Assembly (NCBI GenBank): GCA_032821775.1
Contig: JAVLRN010000006.1
Coordinates: 248,001-312,000, forward strand
From: Sanguinoderma infundibulare
Taxonomy: Eukaryota; Basidiomycota; Agaricomycetes; Polyporales; Polyporaceae
Length of the DNA stretch: 64,000 nucleotides
Reading direction: 5' to 3'
In this document: positions 10,561-23,988 of the stretch, piece by piece
Layout of the letters: the number at the start of each line of letters is the position of its first letter
Numbering within the stretch: position 1 is the stretch's first letter
Notes under the pieces: model-generated
Database searches by the model: none
Told to the model about the DNA's origin: nothing
The model's input: the letters and a program-made list of their open reading frames with translations, nothing else
Translations under genes and position numbers: made by a program

Positions 10561-11199
10561 CTGCATTCGGACGACTTCATATAGCTCACGAGTATAATTG
10601 CACGGACGAATATGGTAGCAGTACAAATACATCAAGTATGGATGCGTATATTCTATTCATGCCAGTTACCAGCCCAGCCCAAAGCTCAAACAGAGTCATT
10701 CACTGAGGACTACTGGAGCTGCCATCACGATCGTGCAAGCTGAACCCGACAGTGTTCACGTCAAACGAGAATGCAGTGTAGACGTTCTTCATGCTCCAAA
10801 TCTCAGATACACAAGGGCTTGCTCTCACCAATACTAGCATCCGACGTAACAGATGATAACACTAACCTGGAAAAAATGAGTCCGACGCATGGCAGCTCAC
10901 CGCGTAGCTGATTCCAGCTGACTCTGGGTGTCCGGCTGGCTGGGTAACCACTGCGGAGCATCGTGGCTGGAACGGCCGGATCCTGGAAACATTGAGCCAA
11001 AAAAAAGATGAATTGCATCATACTGCGCACCATGCGTACCTTGATGTGTCGTGATATACTCGGTAAACCAGACGCGACCGCGGAAGGCGCCTCACCCAAT
11101 TACTGGAGCATAGCTCCAAACAGTCTACCTCATCCCCTCACATCGCACTCGTACCCGCATCCTCATCGTTTGACCCTCTCCACCCTCCGACGCCTGGCA
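10561..11199. other. Non-coding stretch upstream of the 212-residue gene, copy A
   Basis: No gene is supported. It contains an A8 run at about 10,999-11,006 that is the same length in all copies. The frame of the downstream gene is open back to 11,008, but its composition before 11,200 does not look coding. Confidence 0.45.
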
Positions 11200-11907
11200 A
11201 TGGTGGGGTTCCGCCCTGTGGGTGACACTATCCGCAAGGACTACGCGCGTCGTGAAGGCGGCATCCGAGGGAACACGCGACAGTCTATGGACAGTGAGCT
11301 CTGTGAGTATTTTCATTTATGTGCATCTGACAGCTCACTCACCGTTGTTCATGCCTCTATCGTCATGCTAGCGCGAGTGTCCGGTATCAAAGGATGCAAG
11401 ATGCGCTGGACACTCAGCGCGTACCGCAAGTTCGTCTTCCTCGCTCTTCGCATCAAACTCGTCGGCTGGCCACGAAACGTCCCCTTCACCAACCTTAGCA
11501 ACATCACAGGGCTCGTCGACATCTCCCGCATTGCTCGCTTGTGGAAGAGCGGGCGGATGCACTTCGAGCCCATCACCGACGAGGAGTACCACGCCGCTCT
11601 CGACAGCCCGGAGAGCTGTGCTCCCGGTCCTCTTCACGATGGCATCGCGCCAGACCTCGGCCGTTCCGACATAAAGAAAAGGAAGTACCGGCCCAAGAAG
11701 GACCCGCTCGACCTTCGACAAGGCCGGTATGTCCGGAATGGACCCAAGTCAGCGAGGCGAGTGACAGAGAGTGCGGAGCGGCGGGCGGAGGGAAGAGAGC
11801 TGTCATTAGACCCGATTACGAGCTTCAGCGAGGATGAGAGTCCTGTATGTAGGGTTCCGAGTCCATATGGCCGCGAGTTGGAGGACGACCCGATTGAGGA
11901 CTGGTAG
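11200..11907 (+). CDS. Two-exon gene, 212-residue protein of unknown function, copy A
   Basis: Exons 11,200-11,302 and 11,372-11,907 flank a 69-bp GTGAGT...CTAG intron. The intron is a multiple of three with no stop, so unspliced RNA would also stay in frame. The start is the ATG giving MVGFRPVGD, chosen because upstream sequence does not look coding. The product is basic in its first half and mixed-charge at the C-terminus. A central block, RIKLVGWPRNVPFTNLSNITG, recalls a GWP..VPF.NLS pattern that I associate from memory with expanded families of uncharacterised Agaricomycete proteins. I cannot assign a function. It is the only gene that looks complete in every full unit. Confidence 0.6.
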   Translation: MVGFRPVGDTIRKDYARREGGIRGNTRQSMDSELCEYFHLCASDSSLTVVHASIVMLARVSGIKGCKMRWTLSAYRKFVFLALRIKLVGWPRNVPFTNLSNITGLVDISRIARLWKSGRMHFEPITDEEYHAALDSPESCAPGPLHDGIAPDLGRSDIKKRKYRPKKDPLDLRQGRYVRNGPKSARRVTESAERRAEGRELSLDPITSFSEDESPVCRVPSPYGRELEDDPIEDW

Positions 11908-12572
11908 TCTGCGGTCTTCGAGTGTTGCCAGTAGTGTACCAGATACTATAATTTCGTCTCCAGCTAGTATAGTCGTACTACAGTCACGGGGAGCTTAGAC
12001 GTCGAGACTGTTCGTGGCCGGACTCTGTGTGTAGATGGTGACCGTGTGGCGGTGAGCGGATAAGCGAGGACCATTTCCTATTTTGTCCACTCATCCTCGC
12101 GTCCTCCGGCGCTTGATCTGCTTGATTATCCCCACCATCATCTTCGGCGACCCGCAACCCAATTCTCTATATGTGTGAAGATCCGCACATTTAAGGCACT
12201 ATTGGTACGTAATTCTATCATTCATGATGCTGCGGGCCGCCTGCGGGCACATGAGGTTGCAGAAAGTCGCTGCCAGGGACAGAATCCTTGTGACTGATTT
12301 GCGCCTAACCGCGGTTGTCTCCACGACACATACCGTCAATTTGAATTGTTCCAGAATGATGTTCCCTCTGGATCCGGCGGGGTATCTCTTATTACTGACT
12401 GTAAACTCCGAATAAGCGAATGCGAGTCGCTCACGCAAGCTGCCGATCATCCTGGGATCGCAGAGCAAGAGGCCCTTCCAGACGCCTCCGAAGACCGCTT
12501 GGCCTGTTTGCCGCTGCATAGCCCTGCGCATGCGTACCAATCCGGCACAATTCTGGATGCAGCCGCGCCTCA
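11908..12572. other. Stretch between the 212-residue gene and the next unit's gene remnant, copy A
   Basis: No gene is supported. A 128-codon minus-strand frame at 12,199-12,585 is open in all copies but overlaps plus-strand frames with more protein-like composition. I recognise nothing in it. Confidence 0.4.
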
Positions 12573-14086
12573 GTTGATGAGCCATCCGCGAAGTGCCCGC
12601 GGGCCAGCAGCGCCGTCGAAGGACCCAACAGAAGAGCTCATCAAATCCATGTCATCCATGTCCATCGCCGAGTCTCCCGTATCCTTGCGCACACGGGAAA
12701 AACAGCAGGCCGTGGAAGCCTCCTCTGCGACATCAACTCAGACATCCCCGTCCGAAACCATCCCTGGTTTAGGCCAGCTACGGCGGCCGGCGCGCACCGC
12801 TCCTCCCAGTGTTTGAAGTACCCGGAGCATACATGCATGGAGTGGACCTGCCGTGAGGGTACAGCAATGGCTATGAATTGTCAGGTAAGTGAGAGCGCGC
12901 AGCACCCGATGACACGCATCCGCGGTTAATTGATTTCGGATGTGCCAACTCAGCAAATAGATGTCACGAGATGGCTAAGCGAATTGGTTTAGCCCTCTGT
13001 TTGTGTTGCTTTGGCCACGCTGTCGGTCGTGAACGGGGACTTGAATCCCTTCGGACATCTCCCCACCCTTCCCTGTCTACCTCCCTTCGCCCTTCCCCCT
13101 TGACCCATCCATCCCTTCTCTTGTGCCTCGGCCCCCATTCATTGACTCATGACTACTACAGTGCGACGACGGCCTCTCCACGGTCTCCTACAACTTGCAA
13201 GGTAAGCTAGTCGTCTGTTTGCTCGTGGCTTTGGATTCTTTCGAAAGATGCCTCTGCTGCACCTAGCCAGCCTCCAGAGAGCGTCGAGTGCGCATCGTCG
13301 TCATCGAGCGAGGACGGGGATGGGAACGGGCCAGTCAGAATCCTGCACCGGGACCTGGACGAGGAGAACTTTGAGTTTCGGGCAGACGGAATCAGTGTCG
13401 TGAGCGCGGAGGTCGTGAACGGGATGGGTGTACCATCACCCCCAGTTCTTCCTGCCCCGCATGCAGATCGGCCGTCATTTCCCCCGTCCGTCACGCCGGT
13501 CTCGCGACAAACCTTGTCTTCTCACTCCCACGCCGTCTATGTAGGCCCCGCTCCCTTCTGATGCGTCTTTGCCTCCTCCATGTGCCTTTGATGACCCCCA
13601 GACTCTTTCGGTCGCCGCTCATGACCATGTCCAGTCCTCTTCCACATCCCAAAACGCGCTCGCTCATCAGTCTGCACGTTCCAGCATAGACTCCACAACG
13701 ACTTACTCAACGCTTGGCTACGCTCTCGCGTCTGACCCTTCTAGAGCCCCCAAATCGCACTACTATCGACAGCCGTCCTCCGTCCCAAATGGCATCCGAC
13801 AGTCGATACATGTACCATCTGCACGAAGTCGCGCCCGCGCACCCACACCCTTATCCATACGCTTCTTATCCCAGCACGGACAATATGCCCAAGGATCTTC
13901 ACGCCCGCCCAGCCCATTCAGCACGTCCCTCCTCCCGCCGCATACAGCAGCCCTCCTCCAACATACCCCGCGCAACCTGGAGATCCCCAACCAGGCTACG
14001 CCCCGCCTCCTCCGCACCCTCAAAAGACCCTCACGCACTCGCTGCATGTTCGTTGACATGCAACGCTCTCCTCCCTTCGCGTCCAA
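12573..14086 (+). pseudogene. Remnant of an unrecognised spliced gene, copy B
   Basis: Same exon chain as copy A, here with its upstream part visible. Two frames are open across 12,573-12,816. One is Ser/Thr/Glu-rich and ends in TGA at 12,814. The other encodes a Cys-rich stretch that runs into the donor after 12,891 and joins in phase to the exon at 13,162-13,201. Which frame is real cannot be decided by eye. Confidence 0.4.
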
Positions 14087-14092
14087 CTAAGG

Positions 14093-14572
14093 TCGGATAG
14101 TATCGCGGTCACGGTTTTCTGGAATGCGGACAGTCCACGACGTCTGTGTCTCCTCGAGATCCTCAATCTCAGTTCCGACCTTGCGCTCTACGTTCAGTCT
14201 TTGGAATTGGCGGGCGCAGCAGGTGCGGTCCCGGAGTGGGATCGTGATACCCTGCGGCTATGGGAGCGGTTCCCCAACCTCCGTCGCCTCACATTCGCGG
14301 GACTCCGAGTTGGCTTCAACGTCGACGGTGCTTCGGGTCCCATCGGCGACCTCTGCAAGACCGTGCCTCATCTCGAAGAGCTCGTCTTCGTGGGAGCCAA
14401 GGTGCGGAACCTCTGCCCGTCGCCGCCCTGGGACGCTCGGCCGGATCTCGTCCTGGCCTTGAAGCAGTTCAAAATCACGGGCGGCTTCGCCACCTGGGGC
14501 GCTCTCTCTCGACTCGTGGACACGCTCTTGTGCTGGGGAATGCATGCCTTCCTGGATCGAGCTGACGTGTGA
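14093..14572 (+). pseudogene. Leucine-rich, F-box-family-like fragment, copy B
   Basis: No coding difference from copy A was seen. Confidence 0.45.
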
Positions 14573-14702
14573 CTCAGACCCGGACGACACATTCTCTTCG
14601 TCGCGGGATGTGCCATCCAACACGTGGGCGCCGGTCATCACGTCCATCGGTCCTCGGTTGTTCTCCTCGAGGGTGAGTATGTGTTCATTGACGGGTTTCT
14701 AG

Positions 14703-16169
14703 GAATCGCTGCTGTGAAGGAGATCCGCTCGATTCGCCAATGGAGCTACGAGACGTTTGGCACCGAACGTACTGTCGAGTTCACCGTCATGGCCACGCCG
14801 GAGGACTTGAAGGTCAACGCTGCGTACATTTGTATGGCCGACCGGTATGTCGAAGAACCGGGCGGTTCCAACAACAACAACTACGCGAATGTGGACCTCA
14901 TCGTCGATGTCGTGGAGCGCGCAGGTGTTCACGCCGTCTGGGTGGGCTGGGCTCATGCCTCGGAAAACCCTCGTCTACCAGAAACGTTCGCGGCTAACAA
15001 GATTGTCTTCATTGGACCTCCCGGGAGCGCGATGCGTAGTCTGTGAGACAAGATTTCTAGCACTATCGTGGTGCAGAGCACTGACGTTCCGACCATGGCC
15101 TGGTCCAGTACAGGGATCACGAAGACCGAGCTCTCCGCAGACGGTTTCGTTACCGTGCCTGAGGATGTGTACCAGTCAGCTTGTGTAACCACGGTCGAGG
15201 AGGGTCTGGTGCGGGCGGAGGAGATCGGCTTCCCGGTGATGATCAAGGCGTCGGAAGGTGGAGGAGGTAAAGGTATCCGCAAGGTCGAGTCTGCGGACGC
15301 GTTCAAGAACGCCTTCCATGCAGTCGTGGGAGAAATCCCTGGTATGTTTCAGCACACGTTCAACGCGTTATTCCCTCCCTTACTCTGGTATAGGTTCTCC
15401 TACTTTCATCATGAAGCGAGCCGGCCAGGCACGTCATTTGGAGGTCCAGCTTCTCGCTGACCAGTACGGCAACGCCGTTTCACTCTTTGGTCGCGACTGT
15501 TCGGTCCAGCGTCGGCACCAGAAAATCATCGAGGAGGCGCCTGTTACCATTGCGGATACGAAGACTTTCGAGAAGATGGAGCACGCAGCCGTCCGGTTGG
15601 TTGGCGAAGCTCGTCGGGTATGTCAGTGCTGGGACTGTCGAGTGTACGTTTTATGCTCTCCGTGACATGGTTGAGGATACTGATCTTGGGAATAGACCTC
15701 TACAGCCACGCCGAAGATGTCTTCTACTTCCTCGAGCTCAACCGTCGTCTTCAGGTCGAGCACCCGACAACCGAGATGGTGTCCGGTGTCAACCTTCCCG
15801 CCGCTCAGCTCCAGGTTGCCATGGATATTCCACTTCACCGTATTCGCCACATCCGCGCGCTCTATGGTGTCGAGCACAACGGAAGCTTGAGATGGACTTC
15901 GACATGGTTGACCCTGAGGCGAGCACCCTCCAGCGCAAGCCTCGTCCCAAGGGTCACGTCATCGCTGTTCATATCACCGCAGAGAATCCGGACGCAGGTT
16001 TCAAGCCATCGTCCGGTTCGTAGCAGGACCTCAATTTCCGTTCGAGTACCAACGTCTGGGGTTACTTCTCGGTCGGCAGCGCTGGTGGTTTGCACGAGTT
16101 CGCGGATTCGCAGCACGTCGTGTCTCACAGTCCGAATCCGCACGACACTCGGTGTGCGCATGTGGAACT
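14703..16169 (+). pseudogene. Acetyl-CoA carboxylase biotin carboxylase relic, copy B
   Basis: Carries all the stops and frameshifts of copy A, with stops at 15,044 and 16,021. It keeps the T at 15,072 shared only with A. At the unit position of A's 2,509 it has the unmutated CpG. Confidence 0.95.
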
Positions 16170-16617
16170 TGGTACATACATCGCCTGGAGTTTCGTACTT
16201 TGCGGAAGTCATGGTATCTCGACCAGACTCGGCATTGACCAAGTTCAAGGGCGCGTACACACTTGGTACGCTGTTCCTCCGATTGCGGTGCCTGCGAACA
16301 CTAACTGCGGTTGTTTGACAGGATGTTCGTGGGTTGTCTGGACATCTTGGTACCACCTCCGCCCGGAACGTGGTACTGTGCCGTTCGCCTGCGGAGTACC
16401 CGAGCATGGTAAGTTCTCGCTCCTGTGGTGTTCGAGTCCCGCGCGGTTCACTGACGTCTATTCGGATTTTCAGTACTTGATGTGCGAATCTCGAACGTTC
16501 ACAGTGCAAACACTCGGTATGATCTCTGCTCGCCCATGGACGACGTCGGCCGCTTCCGGTATTCCTCCCTACATCACCGCTCGCGCGCTATTCCATCTCT
16601 TGCAATCTCCCAACTAA
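16170..16617 (+). pseudogene. Orphan exons downstream of the ACC relic, copy B
   Basis: As copy A. The cluster of CpG differences at 16,176-16,194 sits just upstream. Confidence 0.3.
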
Positions 16618-16902
16618 AAACAGCAGAAGCGACACCCCAGGGTGAGCTAGTTTGTTCGGCGCGGGGCGCCACATATCTCAACATCCTCAGACTCTCCTGC
16701 GCCCCATGCGCGGCCTCTCGAGTCGGATTGGTGGTGATTCGCGGGGGTGCATAGTGTGCATATACAAGTAGTGTGCTATGTTTAGCGTAGCTCCAATGAA
16801 ATACGTCGTTTTCGCTGAACTCCCGAGTGTATGCATTGAGTGCGCTACTGCCCAGAACATGTCCTCCTGTCCCTCGGATGCCTATACCATACCACAGAGC
16901 TG

Positions 16903-16962
16903 TCCTACTGTACTATAGAGCCCAAAACATGCTCCTACTGTATTATAGAGCCCAAAACATGC
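16903..16962. repeat. 30-bp minirepeat x2, copy B
   Basis: Same two copies as at 4,114, unchanged in number. Confidence 0.9.
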
Positions 16963-17524
16963 TCCTATAGTCCCTAATACATGCCCTATCACACTCGTTC
17001 TACCTGGTACTCCCGTCGTCGCTTGCCGCACTTGGCCACACTCTACTCAACGCCTCCCATCAAAACACGAAGCGCTCACCGCCGGACCCACAAGCCAAAC
17101 AACACAGCTCGGGCCATCCCTCCCAGTGGGGACCTGACTATGTAGCATGGTCGTAGTGCGGAGAGTAAGCGTTCGGGTGGCGCACCTTGATGTGCTTCCT
17201 CTTCCTCTTCTGACCCTGGCGTCAGAGTTGCGGCGAGAAGATGGCCGATGAAAAGAAAGTACGTCGCAGGTATGTACCGATTTTCGGGGTGTGAACGGTG
17301 ATCTAAAAATGAGCGTACAAACCGACAACACAACGAGAACGAGTGGTAAGACATAAATAGCATGTACCGACCAGTGACCCACAGTCCGTCCCTCCAACCG
17401 TCGATCGCTTGACTCCCAGGTCGACGAGATCCCTGAATAGAAAACACTAAGCGAGCCAGTCCTCGAACACGCGGCAGCTCGAGCACGCACCAGAAGAACA
17501 CTCACATCCCGCTCGCCTTCCAAC

Positions 17525-19906
17525 CTAGTCCTTCGACCACATATGCAACAGCGCAGAAACCGGCCCCTTGCTATTCCCATTCCCACTCCCGCCCGCCGCC
17601 CCCGCATAGAACGATGGCGGCTGCGCTCCATACCCATACCCATACCCATACCCGCCACTCGCCCCGCTCGCCGCCGGTGTGAGGTAGGGCGGAGCGGCGC
17701 CCTGCGACGGCTGCGGGAACGCCATCGACCCCGGTCTTGGGCGTGATGACGATGGGGGTTCGGGAGGCGGAGCAGCGTACATGCTCGGGTGCGACGGCGA
17801 CGGCTGATACGGGTGCGACATGTGTGGCGGCGCGTAGACCTGATTGTACGGATGCGGCTGCGGACGTGGAGATGGGGACGGTGATGGGGACGAGGACGGT
17901 TTCGAGAGCTTGTTGGTCGATGGCGGGGGTGCGAGCGACGGGGGCGGGGTCGGGACGTGCGCGTGCGCGGACGACTCACGCCTGGCTTTGTCCTTCTTCC
18001 GGCTCTCCCTCTCCATCCGTTCGCGCTCCTTCTCCATCTTCCTGCTCTCCTTCTCTGCCTTCTTCCGTTCCTTCTCCGACAGCTCCTTCATCGGCGGGGC
18101 TTGGGGCGGAAGCATCGCGGGCGGTGGCGGGGCGCACTGCGGCGATGCCGGGCGTTGCATGGGTACGTTCGAGCTTGACGCGCGGCGCTGGGCGTTCGGG
18201 GGGTTCGCTTTGGGACGTAGTTCGGGCATGTCGATCTTGCTGAGGTGCACGGTGAGGCTTGTGGGAGGGGCGTATTGGTCCTGCGCTTTGGCCCTCGTCA
18301 AATTGGGATCGTCGAGGTTTATGCGCCGTGGGCCCTTGCGCTTCTCAGTCTCATAGATGACGTATTGATGCAGCTCTTCCTCTTCCTCAATGCCTGAAGA
18401 TCGAAAATGAGCGTTGGGAAGGCGCATATAAGCATGTATGAGAACATACCGGCCTTGTGTCGTAGCCGCTTCGTCTCCTCGACGACCTTGAGCACCTTCG
18501 GGACCTGGACCTGCGATGCCGAGCGTATGCTGATGAACAGCATCGCCTCATCCTGCGCCCCAAATCGAAATTCAGTCTCCATTCATGGTCCGTTGCCAGA
18601 CGAATGACAGATTACAGATGTGGGCGGCACTCACTTTCAGCAGCCGCTCCGCGTACTGCGCGTAGTCGATCACGTCGCACTCCTCCCAAACCTCGACGTC
18701 ATTCACGTCGCCCTCGCCCAACGCATTCCGCAGTGCGTGCATCTCCGCCACGCGCTCGACGCCTGTCCGCGGTGCAGGCTTTGGGGGAAGCGCCGGAGGC
18801 TCTGCGTCCGGGATCACATGTAGGGGCGGCGGTAGATTGGATACAGCGAAAGGTAGAGCTGGGCCCGAGATTGGCGTCGATGGCGAGGTGGCAGGGGAGA
18901 GGACTGGAGGGATCGCGGCTGGAGCTGAGGGCCCGGGGACAGGGACAGGGACGGGAAGGGAGTTCTCGCGTGGTGCGTGGTGCGCCTCATTGAGGTCGGA
19001 GAAGGTGAGGAGGGCGGTGATGATGGCGATTTCGAGCCCTTTGCGGTCGTTGATGTCAAATCTAGCGCAAGACGTCGGTATACGCACTCAGGATAGGAGA
19101 GATGCTCAATTCCTCTAGACGTAGACACAGGACGCACTCAAAGCTCATGTGATGAGATACTGGGCAACGCGGTGCTAGCCGAAGTACTCGTCCCCGAGGT
19201 GAGGGTACGATAGAGGCGTTGGGATAAAGCGGGCGGAAGGACAGAGGCAGATCCCTCGCGAACTATCATCCATTCCCCAGAGTGCGTCCAACGTCCAGCG
19301 TCCAGATAGATTGAGCACACCCGTTGGGGAAAGAGGACGAGAACGCACCGGTTGATGTTGTAGTCAAGGATTTGAACGTTACGGGTCTGGAGCTTGCCTG
19401 GGGGCTCCTTGGTCTGCGCAACGAGCACGGCAGGGTCAGGTTTGCGGATCATGAAGCATTCTTCTCGCTTCCACTCGAAGTCGTGTCTGGAGGGTAGGGT
19501 TTGGGGTTCTGCAAGGCTCGGATGTCTGAGGACGGGGAGGACTCACTCTTCCCACTTGAATGCCCATTTGAACGTGAGTATTCCTGTGGACTTGAGCTCG
19601 ATGATGGAGTCAGGGTTGTGCAACTGGAGCGTCTTGTGCTTGCTCGTCGGGCTTGGTGCAGAAACAGAGGCAAGTAGGCTTTGGGAGAGGGTATCTATTG
19701 CATGATGACCACACACCGCCCGCCATCAACGCTGGCGACCGCCGCCTAAACGGGGATGGATGACGGACCGTAGACCTCTATCTTGTACTCGCTCGTCGGA
19801 ACCCGTCTCTTGGTATAGTGGGCGACACCTTTGAATCGACGAGGTCTATAATGCTGCGATCCTCCTGGCGGGGCACGAAGGTGAGGGAGAAGAGGTCATA
19901 GGACAT
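17525..19906 (-). pseudogene. 605-residue-protein gene, frameshifted in exon 1, copy B
   Basis: Same single-base loss in exon 1 as copy A. Exons 2-6 remain open and no private coding change was noticed. Confidence 0.75.
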
Positions 19907-20592
19907 CGCGGAGGCGGACTTCGACTTCGGAATGATCCCTATGCTTCTGAGCGGACTGACTGCGGCCGTGAGTCGAAAGAGAAGGCGGGAGAGGGATTAG
20001 GGAGGAAGAAGCAGGAAGGAGGAGAAGAGAGGGTCGATGGACGTCGATGTCCGAGCATGGCGGGCGGGTGTGAATGCAGATGGTGTGCTCACTGCGCCGC
20101 GGCTACGACAGCTTTGAGCAGATCTCTTGCCCACGTCTACCGCTCCTTTCGCTTCTCGCTCGCTGACCATCTCGCTCACCTGCTTTGGTTTGACGCTCGT
20201 TATTTATGCTTGTTTGTTCGAGCCGGCGATGTATCGTCACATACCTGAGCTGCTTACGTACCGTCGATCGGCATGCTTCCCCGTTGTCTCCATCACTGCA
20301 ACACCGCATACACCGCTCTCTCATGCATAACCCAGAACGGTGGGAATCGTCTAACTGGTCCGTTCTGCGAACGCTCGAGGTTGATGCTGCGTAAGGTATG
20401 ATGCCCTCGTCTCGTGGACGAGGCTCGTCTGCCGCTGTGGCAATATATTAGACAGCCATGCACAGGTTCCCTTGATGGATGACATGCTCTTGGTCTCTAC
20501 CGGGCACTTATTTACTCTGGTTAACGTCTAACGTAGATCTGCCAGTCGGTAATCTGACTCGGCTCGGTACATGTGCTGAACGACGAGCACGC

Positions 20593-20844
20593 AGTTCCGC
20601 GACCCAAACGTCATCTCGCACGCGGGCACCCCGAAATCAAGCACAGCAGAGACGAGGCCCACCGCCCGAGTCCCAGCATTACATCTTGAGAGCCACGCAC
20701 ACAACACTGACATGTATGCCCTCACTCTCAGCATCAACTCCAGCCCGTCACTCAGTGGCTTGACCACACAATAGTTCCCCGCCACATTCAACGGGACGTG
20801 CTTCGTGCCCGCCGTGCTCGACAGAGACGTGGACTTGAGACAAG
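20593..20844 (+). pseudogene. GH32 fragment, copy B
   Basis: As copy A, with private CpG transition 20,661. Its unmutated CpG at unit position 8,008 is shared with D. Confidence 0.88.
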
Positions 20845-22918
20845 TACCATCCCATCCCGTTGTCCTCGTCACCTCAATTCCCGCAGCAATCAACTCTGTC
20901 GCACTCTATCACTTGTACACGAACCGGGCCGTCCGTCTTCCAGCCTCTGCACATGGCTGCAATCCCCGACCTCGAACGCCTTGGACCTATCCCCACCGCA
21001 TTCTCTATCCCACCCTCGGCGACTGCGCAAGTCACCGTCCAAGAACGCCACCGGCGCACTATCAAGATCATACCAAAGCGAACCGAGAGTCAGCGATGCC
21101 CACCTGCGGAAACAGCAAGACCTACTCGTTCGTTTCATTCCGCCCAAACACGGTCAAGAAGCGATCACGCCAGCGGAACATGCCTGCTCCAATCATCGCT
21201 GTCGCTCTGCCTCCGCCCAATGCCGGCCATCGTCACGACGTGTTCCGGACGGCCATTACCTATGAATCAAGGACACAGTGAGCGTTAACCTCAAGTACTT
21301 TAGATTCACTGATATACCTCCACTCGGTGTGCAGCCCACCTTTCGATGTCGCCGCAGCGCTGTATGTCGAATGGTTAGCACAGATGTCCGGACAACACTC
21401 TGGCGGAGAGGACGTACCGCGGACGTCGGCCGCCGGATTGTGTGCAATGGGCCTGAGGACCATCGTCAGTGTGTGGAGAGGAAGCTGCCAGCCCGAGACA
21501 AGACGTACCGGCGGGTGGGGGGTGTACAAGGCGGGTGAGTACTGCAGCATTTGCGTCCCGCTTGAAAGACTTTTATACTGCCTTTCTTCAGGGGAGGCTA
21601 TTGCTCTGCCGCGAAACTGACCCACACGCCACCGACATGCCCGCTTCCAGGCCTCGTTCTCGTCGCGATCTGCACTCGAAGCGGTATCAAGTGAAGCAGA
21701 CGCCACCGGTGTCCATCAATCGAATCACCGTCGTCAACCTCACATCCTAAGCGCGAACATACGGTCGTGCTTGCCTATCTTCGCCGCCGCGACCATCGCC
21801 CTGAGCCTCGTTCCTGGCATAAGTCCATCCACTGCTCACGTCCCTGTCTCCTGCCTCGCCTCACGCCTTGATGTTCAACACTCAACCCTTATCCCCAACC
21901 CGGCCTTTGCCTGTCATCGTGGATCCTGGATGATCGTATTTATGACAGAGGCACAACTAACGTTTGACGTTTGTCCGTGCGGAAACAGCTTCATCATAGC
22001 TCCGCAATCGCACGATACATCCGCTTGCTAAGCATCCGAAACGTCCAGCCTTTGCAGCCCGGGGTCTGGGCATTGTCTTGTGTGGTCGCGCGGCACCGCG
22101 TGCGTCCCTATCGGAGAGCCAAATTTACAGCGCACATGCGAGGACTGCGGTCGTCATGAACGGTCGCAAATAATTGTCCCATCTAGTGCTCTTGATGTCC
22201 CTTGGCCGCCGCAGCCATCTCCCTGGTCCAAACCAACGTTCTCAGGTCTTCTTCGGCGCCCGCTCGTGCCCACGCAACCGAGCCACAGACGACGTCGAAC
22301 AACTGGCACGGACGGGACTCGACGGAAGGCGACACCAGCACGACCTCGCAAGTGTGCAGTCCCGACATGCTGAGTACCCCGACACGGTGAGCCAGCTCGA
22401 ATCAGCGAGCTTCATGTTCTTAGTATGGATACGGAGGATCTCACGGTCTGTGACATGTGCAGGCTCACGGGCCCAATCAATATTCCAGATCTCCGGTGCC
22501 GGCTCCCTGTTTCGAGGCTGCACAACCGCTCGGAGGATCCACAAGGGTTTCTGACGACACATGCGATGGTCGGCCTCGCGTCCGCACGCTCGGAACCTTC
22601 ATATTGGCATCTTGATCCCGCTACGATTCGGCGTTCCCCCACCGTCGTCAAGGGACGGTCATCGCCCGTCTGAATCTACGACCTCGGCGTCCGAGTGAGA
22701 TGGACGTTGCGATACGCGAGACCCACCTGGAATCTTCGGTTTTGATCTCCGGTTCTGCCGCAGTTTGCGTTTCCTGACATTTCGCGTCCCCCGCTCCAGC
22801 TAGTCCTCATCCTGTACGCACTCCTTCAAAGTGGTTTGTCGAAGGAGAGAGCCAGGCTTTGTTGTGAAGCAATGGTTGCCTCGGTATACCACGGCGATTT
22901 ACGCCATGTACATATCAT

Positions 22919-23349
22919 CATACAAACCAATTCATCTCTCAATCCGGAACAGCACGCACGGTCACTCCTCAAGACCCATCTCGCTGCAGGCGGCCATCGA
23001 CTGCATAGGCTGGAGCTCTGCATCTCGTATGGTCGTTCGAATGACGAAGATGTCGCTAGGCATTCTGGGCCCTACCGTCAAATTTGTGAGATCCCCACAA
23101 GTTCAGCGTGGACAGCGAACCTGTGGTGGCTGTACGCACCACGCTTTCAGACGTTGGTTGACAAGGTCGTAATTACCAGAGACGGGGCCACCCTTGGGAC
23201 GGTGCATGGTGCACTCGGAGGTGCTATCCGTCAACCGGCAGTCCCTGCACCCACTGGCAAGCATGCCAATCAAGGCAATACTGGTCGGAAGGAGTGACAT
23301 GGAAGGAGTGACAGGCTCGAAAAGGACGGTAATATACTTCACACCTGCT
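22919..23349 (+). pseudogene. F-box protein C-terminal fragment, copy B
   Basis: As copy A. The private change at 23,246 is silent in the F-box frame. Confidence 0.8.
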
Positions 23350-23988
23350 CTGCATTCGGACGACTTCATATAGCTCACGAGTATAATTGCACGGACGAAT
23401 ATGGTAGCAGTACAAATACATCAAGTATGGATGCGTATATTCTATTCATGCCAGTTACCAGCCCAGCCCAAAGCTCAAACAGAGTCATTCACTGAGGACT
23501 ACTGGAGCTGCCATCACGATCGTGCAAGCTGAACCCGACAGTGTTCACGTCAAACGAGAATGCAGTGTAGACGTTCTTCATGCTCCAAATCTCAGATACA
23601 CAAGGGCTTGCTCTCACCAATACTAGCATCCGACGTAACAGATGATAACACTAACCTGGAAAAAATGAGTCCGACGCATGGCAGCTCACCGCGTAGCTGA
23701 TTCCAGCTGACTCTGGGTGTCCGGCTGGCTGGGTAACCACTGCGGAGCATCGTGGCTGGAACGGCCGGATCCTGGAAACATTGAGCCAAAAAAAAGATGA
23801 ATTGCATCATACTGCGCACCATGCGTACCTTGATGTGTCGTGATATACTCGGTAAACCAGACGCGACCGCGGAAGGCGCCTCACCCAATTACTGGAGCAT
23901 AGCTCCAAACAGTCTACCTCATCCCCTCACATCGCACTCGTACCCGCATCCTCATCGTTTGACCCTCTCCACCCTCCGACGCCTGGCA

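Larger units (their letters stand above)
1..12789. repeat. 12,789-bp tandem repeat unit, copy A
   Basis: First visible copy of the array. Every landmark recurs at +12,789, +25,578, +38,367 and (up to 56,126) +51,156 with no length change. Unit start is arbitrary because the window opens inside the array. Copy A carries its own CpG-to-TpG/CpA changes at 1,182, 2,509 and near 5,429, and shares 2,283 with copy B. Stretches without a supported gene, described separately below, are 3,829-4,735, 7,118-7,803, 8,056-10,129, 10,561-11,199 and 11,908-12,572. Confidence 0.98.

Noticed and set aside
1..12789. Unit as a Helitron or LTR transposon carrying gene fragments
   Set aside because: I see no helicase, reverse transcriptase, integrase or transposase. 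There are no long terminal repeats and no convincing terminal hairpin. The head-to-tail arrangement and shared locus order fit segmental duplication better.
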